Assembly: GCA_028023455.1 (NCBI GenBank)
Contig: JAQFVV010013089.1
Location: 206,858-270,857 of the forward strand
Length of the DNA: 64,000 bases
Source: Epiperipatus broadwayi
Taxonomy: Eukaryota > Onychophora > Udeonychophora > Euonychophora > Peripatidae
Direction: 5' to 3'
In this document: positions 28,411 through 40,076 of the stretch, in pieces
How the letters are laid out: each line of letters opens with the position of its first letter
Numbering within the stretch: position 1 is the stretch's first letter
Notes under the pieces: model-generated
Told to the model about the DNA's origin: nothing
What the model saw: the letters and a program-made list of their open reading frames with translations, nothing else
Database searches by the model: none
Program-made: the position numbers and the translations under genes

Positions 28411-31400
28411 TTCTAACCGTGCCCGCCGTCGACCTCGTACCTCTACTTACAAATAAATAAATTACTATATTTAACGTCACCAGGTTCTAGCTCTAATAAT
28501 TAAATATTAAATTAAAAAATGTTTTACTAGCTCAAATTTCTTAAAATTAACTTAGGTTCTGTTTTAAAGTAAATTAACATAAAGATTTAATGTATTCATG
28601 AGATGAGAAGTGGAAATACGAGTTGACAAGGTAGATCACATTGAGCCAACATCCCACAGGATACCACCTCATTGGCATAAGAACACTATCCCCCCTTTAT
28701 ACTATTATTTCAAATAATAACTACATAGTATTCTTATGACTTTCGCAACGTCTACTTACTAAGACTCATTTAATAACTATAATATTAATTCTGTTATCTT
28801 TAATAATAATAATCATCATCTATCTCAATAAATTATCTCAGGTTCTTAATCTTTATTTATACTTCAACAAAATGCGGTAGCACATATGGTAAGGAATTTT
28901 ATGCCATATCTACTACACTGCAATTAATAACAATAATGATTACAATCTTTCTTACTTAATCAAATTGGTATAAATTTCTTTTATTGCAAATTTATTACCA
29001 TAATAAATCAATCAATATCAATATCATCTTTTGTCTTTAAACAATAAAGTAAACTAAGAAGTGGTAGTGTTTAGATAATCTGATAAATAAAGTAAGTGGC
29101 AATTAATAGCATATAATTTATCAAAATATTAGGATAGTGGATTTATGACCAATAACTTAATGCAATTTTATAATTACTTAATTATAAGAACATCAATAAT
29201 AATTAAGATTAAACATATTTTTAATTATCTTTTGTGCAAAATGTACTTCAGTGGTTGTGAAAACATTCTGTGAATTTGTACCATGATGTAGTGAAAACAA
29301 TACCCAGACACAAGTTTTAATAAAACAAATTTAACAAAGTTTATTAACATCAAATAAATTTAAGTAAAAATAAAACAAATCTATTTACATCTTATTTACA
29401 ACGGATATCCTACTTTCCTTACACATGACACATGTTAATTCTACAATTTTGTACTTCTTTATAGTTAATCCAATCATTATACATTTTAAAAATTATTTTA
29501 GTTATTTTCTTTAGGTTTATCACACTATTTATTTGAACTACTTATGGGTAACAACATTTTTTACCTTTTAAATATACTAAATTTACAATATTCTAAATTA
29601 TTTTTGTGGATCAATATTTTATAACGTCACACTTTATAATCAATATGGTCTTAAAAAAAGAAAATTTACATTTCTTGTTACTTTAAACAAATTACACAGC
29701 ATATTATTAAATATTATGATTAACTTTAATGTTTGTTCTCCCATGCTCATATAAATTATAATGCGTTTTTGCATAAGCCATACTCCTGTATAATATTATA
29801 ATGTGTTTAAATATCACCCTGTTACAATTTCAAATATATGATAATAATTATCGAGTGATATAGTATTTTTAAACATGCAACACTTATCTCTTTTAAAATA
29901 TAATTAATAATAAAAAGAGCGTGAAAATATATTTTAATATTTTGTATATTCTCATTTGATATACTTTTACAAAAAATTATAGTTTATTTCTAAATTAAAA
30001 TGATTCTATAACTTCTTCCATTATTTAGGATATCTGTATCTTTCTTTCAATGGTTATAATCTATTCTTAGTTAACTCTTAACTATTCTTATTCCAAGTAA
30101 AATCATAACATACATTCTAAAATATCTATTGTTTTCCCTTCAATAAAACCTATCATATACGATGTAGTAGCATGAAATACAGATTAAGATAGCGAAAGAT
30201 GTATAGGATATTGGGAAGAAAGATGGATAACTTGTTTTCAATGTACTTCAAGAATGCATGGAACAGTGTGAACAGGTTCGACATTTATTGTCTATTAACC
30301 CTTAAAATAAGAAAGTGATGTGGCAGCTATTTATTCAGCTTTACCAAACATCAATGCAACTCACACGAAATATAAAATAACACTGTCCAAGACAACATGT
30401 GTATCAGTCGTAGGCTACGTTAACTACACTGATTATCACCTATAAAACGAAATGTGGATCAGCCATAGGGCTATGTTAACTATGCTGATTCTTTCACAAC
30501 ACTACTTATTTCCATTCCCTGTATCATCCTAGATTTTCATACATCATCTTGGTTTCCAAATCACCGCTGTACTCCCAAGTCACTACTTAAATTATCTCTC
30601 TAGATTTTCACTATATCAAGCATCGATAAAATACGAACAACTTTTTAAAAAAACAACAAACAAGATTCGCTACTATAAAATCATTTCTCTATCCCTTAAG
30701 AATAATTTATCTCGCTTTATAACACTGTATATTCATCCTTTACGTTTTTTTTTTTTTTACTAAAATAATATTCAAATATCCCAATAGGAAAAATTAATAG
30801 AAAATGTAATATAATCATCGATTATATTAAATTATTATTTATCAACAAATAAAATGACTATCGTATGCATATTTTCAAAAATCTAATCACATCTCAAAAT
30901 GTTTCAATGTGTTGTTTTAAATGCGTTTTACAATAATAATAATAATAAAACTTTTGTACTACATTCATTCAATTTTCAGCTGATCTAAATAAATAAAACA
31001 TACATTATATCATCAATAATTATAAATGTTACCAAAAAACAATTGTTATCTTCGGATTAGGCTTTGCAGTAGGCTTCTTTTCCTTCCTTCGAGCATCGCA
31101 AATATACAATTACACACATACAATTTTATTAAAAAACATTCAAAATCAAACATATTTCATATAATATTATATATACCAAAATTAATGTATTTTGTTTCCC
31201 TATCGTTTTCTGAAACCTAATGCTTATAATAATAATAAAAAATAATTCAAACCATAATTAAATATTTTTCTGACGGTAAATCTTGTTTAGTCCCATAATA
31301 TTACTCTTCTTCTTTTATCTGAATGTTCTCCATTATGACTCTCAAAGTTTTAAAATAACTTGGTTTATTTAATAAATTTGTTTAGACGATCTTTAATTTT

Positions 31401-33064
31401 AGCTTTTAGCATCAGATTATTAAAATATATTTTAGTTAGTTATCCCTCGAAGTTTTTTTTAATGTTCTGGCAAATATTCCCTCGGCGCGTCGATGCATCT
31501 TTCTCCTTTTTAATTAGACTACGAATATTTAATACTTTAGGTACCAATTGCGTTTTATGGATCCAATATTTTTTATATTCCTCTTCCGTATTTTTCTTTA
31601 TACAAATATTTCTCTTTAGCAAGCTTTATTTCATTCATTCTTAATTTTATGTACATTATTTTTTGATCTTTAACTATTTTTTTTTTTTTAGAGTATACTT
31701 CTTTTTCAGGTCATCTTAAAGAAAGCAATTCCAATAATTTTAATTTTAAAATTATATTTGTCCATTTATTCTTAGATGAATCATAATGATTTTTATATTT
31801 TATTCTCTTTCTGAACTTTGCGCACAATGTCTTTTCATCTATATTACACGCGTAAAAGCAGTTTCCTTTGGATACACTATATAAGCGGTATCAATGAACA
31901 ATATAAACAATTTTGAAATGTTATAAACTTTAAAACTGGTTTTAAAGAACCTATTCATATTTTTTACTGAAAATTCTGACTGTACTTCTATAGAATTCAC
32001 TGGCAGGTTCGACTAAGTTAGTGATACATAATTTATGAAAACTTTAAAATATTTATTTTAAGACTCTCTCTATGATTTTAAAATTGTCAGTTAATTTGTT
32101 CTCATGATATTATTAGAATTATATTGAAAAAATTGAATAAATTGGAGAAAAGAAATTATTAGAGAGCTCAAAATTTTTTACCTCTTCACTCGTGTCTGTC
32201 AATTCTTGTTCTCCCAGTTTATACAATTAATTGGGGCGATTTTTCTTGTCTGCCAAAATCTATCTTTTTATTGGTCACTCCCTACTTTGGTTTGTAAACA
32301 TTTTCTAAAGTTGTAAACTGATGACGTAACACTTAAACACTATCTAATTATTATTTAAAACTAATTATTATATTTAAATCAATTTAAACACTTTTAAAAT
32401 AATTTTCAAAACAATATTTAATAAAATTATTCACTACTTATTTTTATTATGATGTTTAATAAATTCTATCCATTTCTACTATAATATTATTTAAATACTT
32501 TAAAATATTGGTATTAATTGAAACAAGTGCTTGTATAAAAATATTCCAGACAATTATGTAATCGTTTCCGGTGTTTTGTCTGTCTTAATAAATTTACTGC
32601 ACTTATATTATATAAAATTTTTATATAAAATTTTGAAGAAATAATTTAGAAAAAATATAGAAATAAATACAATTCTCAACATCATAATATTTACTATTCA
32701 AATACATTACACTAATTTTTATTATTTAATATAGTTTATAAATTTAAATACTATATAATATTAATTTATTCTAAGTTTTAAAGTTATTAAAATTGACTTA
32801 TTAAATACATTTTTATTACTGATAGCTGTGTTATTTTAATATGGCCAGCTTTTACAACCATATGAGCAATTCTTTACTCTTTATTTAACTAATTTTTTAA
32901 ATGATTTTACATATCAGGTATTTGCTTTAGCTTTAAATTGCACTTTACAGACTCTATAAATTTAATATATTCAATACATCAATAAATATATTCTCAAATT
33001 TAAAATTTTTTTTTTTAGTAATTGATCATTATAACTATTTCTTGACCTATAGAAAAGGGTACAA
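28411..33064. mobile_element. 4.66-kb interspersed repeat, copy 2
   Basis: It is near-identical to 4087-8747, with scattered substitutions and small indels in A/T runs. Ends and internal landmarks are the same: left inverted match, paired hairpins near 30402-30490, and the 64-codon frame at 31026-31220, identical to that at 6702-6896. The minus-strand frame 31440-31622 (MLKRNICIKKN...) is basic and may be a relic of a coding region. I cannot assign a family. A diverged hammerhead unit abuts its right end. Confidence 0.8.
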
Positions 33065-33340
33065 TATATATAGGTTGGGTTTGAAGACATTACATGTCTG
33101 AAAAATTCATGCTTGCAAACTGATAGGTACTTGTTGCATAAATGCTTGGAGTCAGTGTTTAGATCTAGTTTCTAGCCTTATCCTTCACTGATGATAGCAA
33201 ATTAGCTTGAAATCAGCTGATCTGAAGGTGGAGCCAATGAAAGAGATAGTGAATTCTGACTCTTTTGATATTTATGTAAATAAAAATACGCTTGTTCGGA
33301 GGTTTTGGTAAAGCTCCATCTATTGATCATATATATATAT
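33065..33340 (+). mobile_element. Unit C: single diverged hammerhead repeat
   Basis: About 265 bp match the right two thirds of the 401-bp units (TTGAAGACATTAC, TTTAGATCTAGTTTCT, the ribozyme, AGAGATAGTGAA, GGTTTTGGTA, CCATCTATTG). It runs from the right edge of the 4.66-kb repeat to a TA run at 33331-33342. It is only one unit and clearly older than arrays A and B. Confidence 0.8.
33182..33228 (+). ncRNA. Type I hammerhead ribozyme, unit C
   Basis: This is the best-formed copy: CCTTCA, canonical core CTGATGA, stem II AGC-AAATTA-GCT, GAAA, stem III ATC-AGCT-GAT with a proper 4-base loop, cleavage base C, then TGAAGG closing a 6-bp stem I. Every invariant hammerhead position is satisfied. Confidence 0.85.
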
Positions 33341-33404
33341 AGTAATAAATTAGAAATTTCATTTAAAATTGTATGTACTGTAATTTTTTTTTTAAATTTA
33401 AAAT

Positions 33405-33716
33405 GGCCACTTGGTTATTGTATTGCTGATCTTTTGATGAGTAGAAAATGCTGTATCTATATTATAGCATTTTAATATACATTAAATACTGTCTGTAGTT
33501 CCTTTTACATAAGGAACACAAATCCTAATAGCTGATTTATCATCTTTTTGTTTCATAAAATGGATAAAATAGGAAATAAAAAGATGATAAATCAGCTATT
33601 AGGAGTTCCTTTTACATATGGAACACAAATCCTAATAGCTGACTTATCATCTTTTTGTTTCCTAAAATGGACAAAATAGTAAATAAAAAGACGATAAATC
33701 AGCTAACAGGATTTGT
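33405..33716 (-). pseudogene. Inverted partial copies of Penelope-like element 2
   Basis: The minus strand of 33405-33505 repeats the element's linker region (VPYVKGTTDSI, STHQKISN). Two further hairpins, about 33513-33607 and 33617-33715, are formed by inverted copies of the AGCTGATTTATCATCTTTTT block. Together with 33717-33838 they make a nested palindrome. Confidence 0.75.
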
Positions 33717-34125
33717 GTTCCATATGTAAAAGAAACTAAAGACAGTATTGAATATATATTAAAATGCTATTATACAGATACAGCATTTTCTACTCATCAA
33801 AAGATCAGCAATATAATAACCAAGCCAAAAGTTTTAATCCCTCTTGAATCTCATGGTGTTTATCAAATCTCTTGTGAAAAGGTATGAGTAATCATTGCAT
33901 CAGTGTTAGGAGAGATGAGCATGCTAATGCAGTTAAACAACACTCATCATCATCAACACTCACTCCATACTATAGATTCAGGTCATAAAATTGATTTTAC
34001 TAGTACCTGGATCATATTCAGATGTGATTATCTCTACCAGTGCAAAATTAGAGAAGCCATTTAGATACTTAAAAGGCCAGATTGTATCAATAAGTGAGAT
34101 GATACATGCAAACCTCCTCCTATTT
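33717..34125 (+). pseudogene. Penelope-like element 2: linker and GIY-YIG endonuclease remnant
   Basis: The plus strand reads VPYVKETKDSIEYILK, THQKISN and then PLESHGVYQISCEK (33840-33882), the start of a GIY-YIG nuclease domain. After a frameshift come RRDEHANAVKQ (about 33910-33945) and GHKIDFTSTWI, KIREAI and LKRPDCINK (33981-34100), matching the C-terminal end of Penelope-type retroelement proteins (H..tGH.idF, RkirEaieI). These enzymes combine reverse transcriptase and GIY-YIG endonuclease for target-primed insertion. This copy has stops and a frameshift and lacks the reverse transcriptase. It lies only about 65 bp from unit C. Confidence 0.85.
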
Positions 34126-35759
34126 GGAAAGATTTAAAAAAACCATTCTTAATTTAACATTTTTGTTATTGGTGGAACTTTAATGTTTTTTTTCAAATCA
34201 GTGATTATAGCACCTCTACAACCATCTTTCTACCTTTTATCACCCAATGGATGACTTGTGTGATCAAGTTGAAATGTCGGTATATTAATACTTAAATTTT
34301 TTAACATGGATGAACCCACAGAATATGTCTTTTAAAAAAGTAAAATGTTAGTGCAATATTTTTGATTAAAAAATTATGAAAGATACTTTATCATATTATT
34401 TTTATTATATAAGTGAAATTAACCTATAATATATTTTCATAATACAAATATTAAGTGAAATGTTATTTACATATTTAAACACTACAATGCAGTTTTTATT
34501 AATGTTATAATTTGCTGAGCATGCTTTCTACATAAATGGTTAGAATCATAGCATTTATGTTTTGCTGCAGAAAGAAATGCAACATTTATTTGTATTGCTT
34601 TTAGTGGTAAAATACCAGTGCTTGATTCTGACCATCAGTGTTGAAACCATGCCCAACTAATTATAACAATTATAAAAAACAGCATTACCTTTTCTTTTTC
34701 AAACATTCAAAATGTTTAAATATATAAATTACAATTAGCAAAAGAAAAGAGAAATATATATTTTTAATTATGAAATAATATTTGTAAATAAAAATATCCT
34801 TTACAATGATTTAAATATTTTTACATAAATTTACGTTTTAAATTAATCTAAAAAATATTATTTATAATTAGCTATAGTATATTTTTATCCAAAAATTTAT
34901 TAAATTAAATCATGCAACATTTTTTAATTTATTAAAAACTATCATTACTTCGATATTATATTACATATTTCAGCTGAAATTTTATAAAAAAATTTTTACA
35001 TCATTTTTGAAAAACACAACTCTTTATAATATTAATATTTCAGTTAATATTTATATTATATAAATGTTATAAATAAATAGTTGTCAAAAGTTAGTGATGT
35101 TTAGAAAAGAAATATAATTACCATACACTACTCGTATGTATAAAAATTCTTTTGAATAAGGAATTGTATTGAAAGAATGGCCAATAATGACTCTATATTT
35201 ATAGGTAGGTTCAATATGGAAAAATAATTTTTACAAGTTTTCTACTGAACATCTATTACTTATTATTTTTGTTATACTTATTTATAAGTTTTTCTTAAAT
35301 GAATATGGAGAGATATAATTTTATGTAAAACTATTTAATTGCTTGTATCTCATTAATATTTTTATTAATATTTTATGCATTGAAAAATTATTATAAATAT
35401 ATATCTTAAAAATTTGGTTATGCGTTATAAATATATAAGTATAGTTTTTCATTAAAAACAAAATGGATTTTACAAAATATCTTTCATTATTTTTCTGAGC
35501 AACAACAATGTTATTATTTCATCTGTTTCATTCAATTTCTTTTAGAAATAAAATTACTTCTATTTTGCAAGTTCACATTTGAAAATCAAGCCACTAATGA
35601 GGTTCAAAAACATCAGGTATTAAACCGTAACAGAGTTTGGTTAAAAGATAAAAGAAAAGTAAATAGATATTAGATGTTATTGCAAAAAGTTAAATCAAAT
35701 AGTATCAAGAAAACATTATATATATGTAGTTCGTTAATATTTATTACAACATTAAAATT
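34126..35759. other. No gene recognised
   Basis: AT-rich sequence with short inverted A/T tracts. I saw no exon or element core. Confidence 0.4.
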
Positions 35760-36319
35760 AAACAAATAGGAAAGATGTTTTTTATTTTGTTAATAAAATT
35801 CAATCCCTTTGATTAATATAAAAATAATAAAATAATTGGATTGATTAATGTTCACGTTCTTTGCCATACGTGTTGAAGACAATCTTTTTTATATATACAG
35901 GTCCAATAAGAAAATGATTTTATTTTATTACTGTATTGGCATGTATTGGTGTGATAATGTGTTATCTACTGTAGCAGCATTTAAAAATGATTGTGTTTAA
36001 TGTTATGTATATTCACATTGGGAATTACTTTATTATATATAAATCATTTTTGCTTATTACAATTTTAAATTTAAAAAGTAGGAAATTTCTTTGTTAATAA
36101 AAATCAGTCTGTTCCATGAATATAAAAACAATAAAAGATTGGATTGTTTAATATTCTCTCTTTCTGCTGTAAGTGTTGAAGACAATCTTTTTATATGCAA
36201 AGAGGATCAATAAGAAAGTGGTTTTATTTTTTTTATTAAATATTGTGATATATTGAGGTGAGTGTAACTATTATTTGCTATAGCAGCATTTAAAAACGAT
36301 TGTTTAATGTTATATATAT
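35760..36319 (+). repeat. Tandem duplication of about 285 bp
   Basis: 35760-36035 and 36045-36319 share AGGAAA..TTT, GGATTG.TTAAT, GTGTTGAAGACAATCTTTTT and AGCAGCATTTAAAAA(T/C)GATTG in the same order. Array B starts at the TA run ending the second copy. Confidence 0.65.
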
Positions 36320-36459
36320 ATGAAAAAAAAAAACACAAGTTAAAAAACTTGCTAACGCTTGTATTTATGATAACAGATGGCGTTCTACCAAAAACACCGT
36401 CAAGCGTTTGTTTACATAAATGTCAGAGCATGCATTCACTATCTCTAACTTTAATTCCA

Positions 36460-36503
36460 CTTTCAGATCATGATTTCAAGCTATTTGCTATCGTCAGTGA
36501 AAG
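36460..36503 (-). ncRNA. Type I hammerhead ribozyme, array B, reverse unit 1
   Basis: In sense: CTTTCA, CTGACGA, AGC-AAATA-GCT, GAAA, ATCATGAT, cleavage base C, TGAAAG. Stem I is CTTTCA/TGAAAG instead of CCTTCA/TGAAGG in array A: both strands changed and pairing is kept. Confidence 0.82.
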
Positions 36504-36865
36504 ATAGGAATAAGAAACTAGATCTAAACACAAACTCTGAGCATTTATGAAACAGTTTCTATTCAGCTTGCAAGCATGAATCTTTTAGACACGTTAATGT
36601 CTTCAAACTCAGCATAGTAAGCCAGATAGCTACATGGGTCTGATCTCAGTTCAGCATCACCACATAGTAGAAGCCTCTGCGATATACATCATTGCAAGAA
36701 AGACCTCAAAGGTACATTTATGAAAAAAAAAAACACAAGTTAAAAAACTTGCTAACGCTTGTATTTATGATAACAGATGGCGTTCTACCAAAAATACCGT
36801 CAAGCGTAGTTTTCTGTTTGCATAAACGTCAGAGCGAGTATTCACTATCTCTAACTTTAATTCCA

Positions 36866-36909
36866 CTTTCAGATCATGATTTCAAGCTATTTTCTATCAT
36901 CAGTGAAAG
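36866..36909 (-). ncRNA. Type I hammerhead ribozyme, array B, reverse unit 2
   Basis: Canonical CTGATGA core, stem I CTTTCA/TGAAAG; stem II has AGA for AGC, losing one pair. Confidence 0.72.
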
Positions 36910-37239
36910 ACAGGAATAAGAAACTAGATCTAAACACAAACTCTGAGCATTTATGAAACAGTTTCTATTCAGCTTGCAAGCGTGAATCCTTTAGACATGT
37001 TAATGTCTTCACACTTAGCATAGCAAGCCAGATAGCTACATGGGTCTGATCTCAGTTCAGCATCACCACATAGTAGAAGCTTCTGCAATAAACACCATTG
37101 CAAGAAAGACCTCAAAGGTACATTTATGAAAAACAAAAAAAAACACAAGTTAAAAAACTTGCTAACGCTTGTATTTATGAATAGAAACTGTTTCATAAAT
37201 GCTCAGAGTTTGTGTTTAGATCTAGTTTCTTATTCCTGT

Positions 37240-37283
37240 CTTTCACTGAGGATAGCAAATATCTTGAAATCATGATCTGAAAG
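37240..37283 (+). ncRNA. Type I hammerhead ribozyme, array B, forward unit 1
   Basis: CTTTCA, CTGAGGA, AGC...ATCT, GAAA, ATCATGAT, C, TGAAAG. The core is intact; stem II is weakened by one change. Confidence 0.72.
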
Positions 37284-37646
37284 TGGAATTAAAGTTAGAG
37301 ATAGTGAATACTCGCTCTGATGTTTATGTAAACAGAAAACTACGCTTGACGGTGTTTTTGGTAGAACGCCATCTGTTATCATAAATACAAGCGTTAGCAA
37401 GTTTTTTAACTTGTGTTTTTTTTTTTTCATAAATGTACCTTTGAGGTCTTTCTTGAAATGATGTATATTGCAGAGGCTTCTACTATGTGGTGATGCTGAA
37501 CTGAGATCAGACCCATGTAGCTATCTGGCTTGCTATGCTGAGTTTGAAGACATTAACATGTCTAAAAGATTGACGCTTGCAAGCTGAATAGAAACTGTTT
37601 CATAAATGCTTAGAGTTTGTGTTTAGATCTAGTTTCTTATTTCTAT

Positions 37647-37690
37647 CTTTCACTGACGATAGCAAATAGCTTGAAATCATGATCTGAAAG
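37647..37690 (+). ncRNA. Type I hammerhead ribozyme, array B, forward unit 2
   Basis: CTTTCA, CTGACGA, AGC-AAATA-GCT, GAAA, ATCATGAT, cleavage base C, TGAAAG: complete. Confidence 0.82.
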
Positions 37691-38052
37691 TGGAATTAAA
37701 GTTAGAGATAGTGAATACTCGCTCTGATGTTTATGTAAACAGAAAACTACGCTTGACGGTGTTTTTGGTAGAACGCCATCTGTTATCATAAATACAAGCG
37801 TTAGCAAGTTTTTTAACTTGTGTTTTTTTTTTTCATAAATGTACCTTTGAGGTCTTTCTTGAAATGATGTATATTGCAGAGGCTTATACTATGTGGTGAT
37901 GCTGAACTGAGATCAGACCCATGTAGCTATCTGGCTTGCTATGCTGAGTTTGAAGACATTAACATGTCTAAAAGATTGACGCTTGCAAGCTGAATAGAAA
38001 CTGTTTCATAAATGCTCAGAGTTTGTGTTTAGATCTAGTTTCTTATTCCTGT

Positions 38053-38096
38053 ATTTCACTGACGATAGCAAGTAGCTTAAAATCATGATCTGAAAG
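38053..38096 (+). ncRNA. Hammerhead ribozyme, array B, forward unit 3, mutated
   Basis: ATTTCA, CTGACGA, AGC-AAGTA-GCT, then AAAA in place of GAAA. Loss of the invariant G12 should abolish cleavage. Confidence 0.6.
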
Positions 38097-38261
38097 TGGA
38101 ATTAAAGTTAGAGATAGTGAATACTTGCTCTGATGTTTATGTAAACAGAAAACTATGCTTGACGATGTTTTTGGTAGAACGCCATCTGTTATCATATATA
38201 TATATACTTTCTAACAAATGTTATTGTTAAAATATTTTTAAGAACTTGAAATATTTGATTT

Positions 38262-38930
38262 ATATTATATTAGAAAAATCACATTCAGATGGTACAGTCA
38301 GTAACCAAACGATAAAAATAGTATACTATAAACACTTTTTACATCTAAAAAGAAAACCAGGGAACCTCTTTTAAATGCAGTCTTTGCTATTTATAGAAAG
38401 AAAATTGCTACAATAAACATATAAACATTATACTATGTTACATGGTTAAATAAGTCATTTTATGTTGTCATAATACAAATATTACTTAAAATATTATTTA
38501 TAAAAAAGAAAGATCCTTTACAAATGATTTAAATATGTTTGCATAAATTTAGGTTTTGAATTAATTTAAAAAACATCATTTATAATTAGTTATGGTATAT
38601 TTTTATCCAAAAATATATTAAATTAAAACATGCAGTAATGAAAGACACTTTGAAAAATTTATTTTGTTTTTAAAAATATTTCAACAATAATATTTGTTAA
38701 AAATTATTAATTTATAACATTCAAATTTAGATGGAAGTGTCTATTATAATACAGAAAGTAGGAAAAGTTGGGAGACTTTGTTTCCTTAAACACTTGTATA
38801 TTTATCAATAAAAAATGCATTAAGAAGAGATTCCTCTTTTAGATGCAAAAAGTGTTTGCTGTTTACTGTTTTTATTGGTTACTGTCATCTACATCACCTG
38901 ACTGTGATTTTTCTAAAATAGAACAGATAT
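38262..38930. repeat. Inverted repeat pair
   Basis: 38262-38372 (TTAGAAAAATCACATTCAG...AACACTTTTTACATCTAAAA) matches the reverse complement of about 38825-38930, with diverged sequence between. Array B lies immediately left. No coding was recognised. Confidence 0.6.
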
Positions 38931-40035
38931 TTCCACATGCTTAAATACATGCATAGTAAATCAAATATGTCAACACTAAAATAAAACTATAAAATTATCT
39001 ATCAACAAATACCCAAATTTTTTTATTTGCAGATAAAAATATACCCATATTCATTTTCCTTCTGAAGTTTTAAATTTTTTTACAGACTAGTACAATAATA
39101 ATCATAAGAGCAAATTTTCAATGAAGATGGTTTTTTCAGTTCCATTTGAGTCAGCCAATATCTAAATTTTAAAGACAAAATTAGTATCTAATTATTTTAA
39201 TAACCTTGCAAAAAAAAAAAACACTATAATTCATTATTTTTAATAAACTGGAAACTATATAAACAAATTATTCACCAACAAATTTTTCCATGCCACATAA
39301 TAACAAATTCACTTACAGAAAACATTATGTTCTCAAAGTATATTAAACATACATTGTTACCAAGATTACTCATAAATATTTATATCTAAAGTATATTGCT
39401 TTTAATATATGTGAAAAAACAATTAAACATACTATAATTTAAATAAACCAAAATTATTATTAAGAAATGTATATTTAAATTTTATTTTCTATATAATTTA
39501 ACTTTTTTTCTTGATTATGCTATATCTTATTTATAATAAACAAACACATGCATTGAAAAATAAAATAAAATAAAATAATTAAAGAATGAAAATATATTAC
39601 CTGTTTAATTTATCCCATGAATACAATGAATTTGCCTTAACTTTTACTGTTTTAATCTATTTTCTACTTGAAAACTCTCATGATAAACAAAATTTGATTT
39701 ATTTTTATCTGTAGAGAGAGGAATTTAATACTAGATGCAATGGATAGTTAATTTAAAAATATAGTTGGTGAATAATTTTGTATATAATTTTCAATGTAGA
39801 CATTATGAATATTTTATTATTATAGATAATGAAATATAGAGTTTGCTTGCACGATTATTAAATTTATTAGAAGGAAATTCACTCTTATAGTTATTATCAT
39901 CATGCTTTATATTATCAGATGTCGTATGAATATGGATTCATTTTAATATGTACATAGAAAAATTTGATACTAGATAATATGGTTAAATATTTTAAAAAAG
40001 AAATGGCTGAGTAATTTTATTGTCTGTATAAATAA

Positions 40036-40076
<41 letters not shown>

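Larger units (their letters stand above)
36320..38195. mobile_element. Array B: hammerhead-bearing 400-406 bp tandem repeat with one orientation switch
   Basis: Two reverse-sense units start at 36320 and 36720, and a partial third at 37126. The orientation then flips at about 37180, in the middle of a unit. The forward-sense side has a partial unit to 37438, a full unit 37439-37844 (406 bp) and a partial one to 38195. TA runs abut both ends. The sequence is diverged from array A but collinear with it. Short frames such as MQERPQRYIYEKKK are repeat by-products. Confidence 0.85.
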
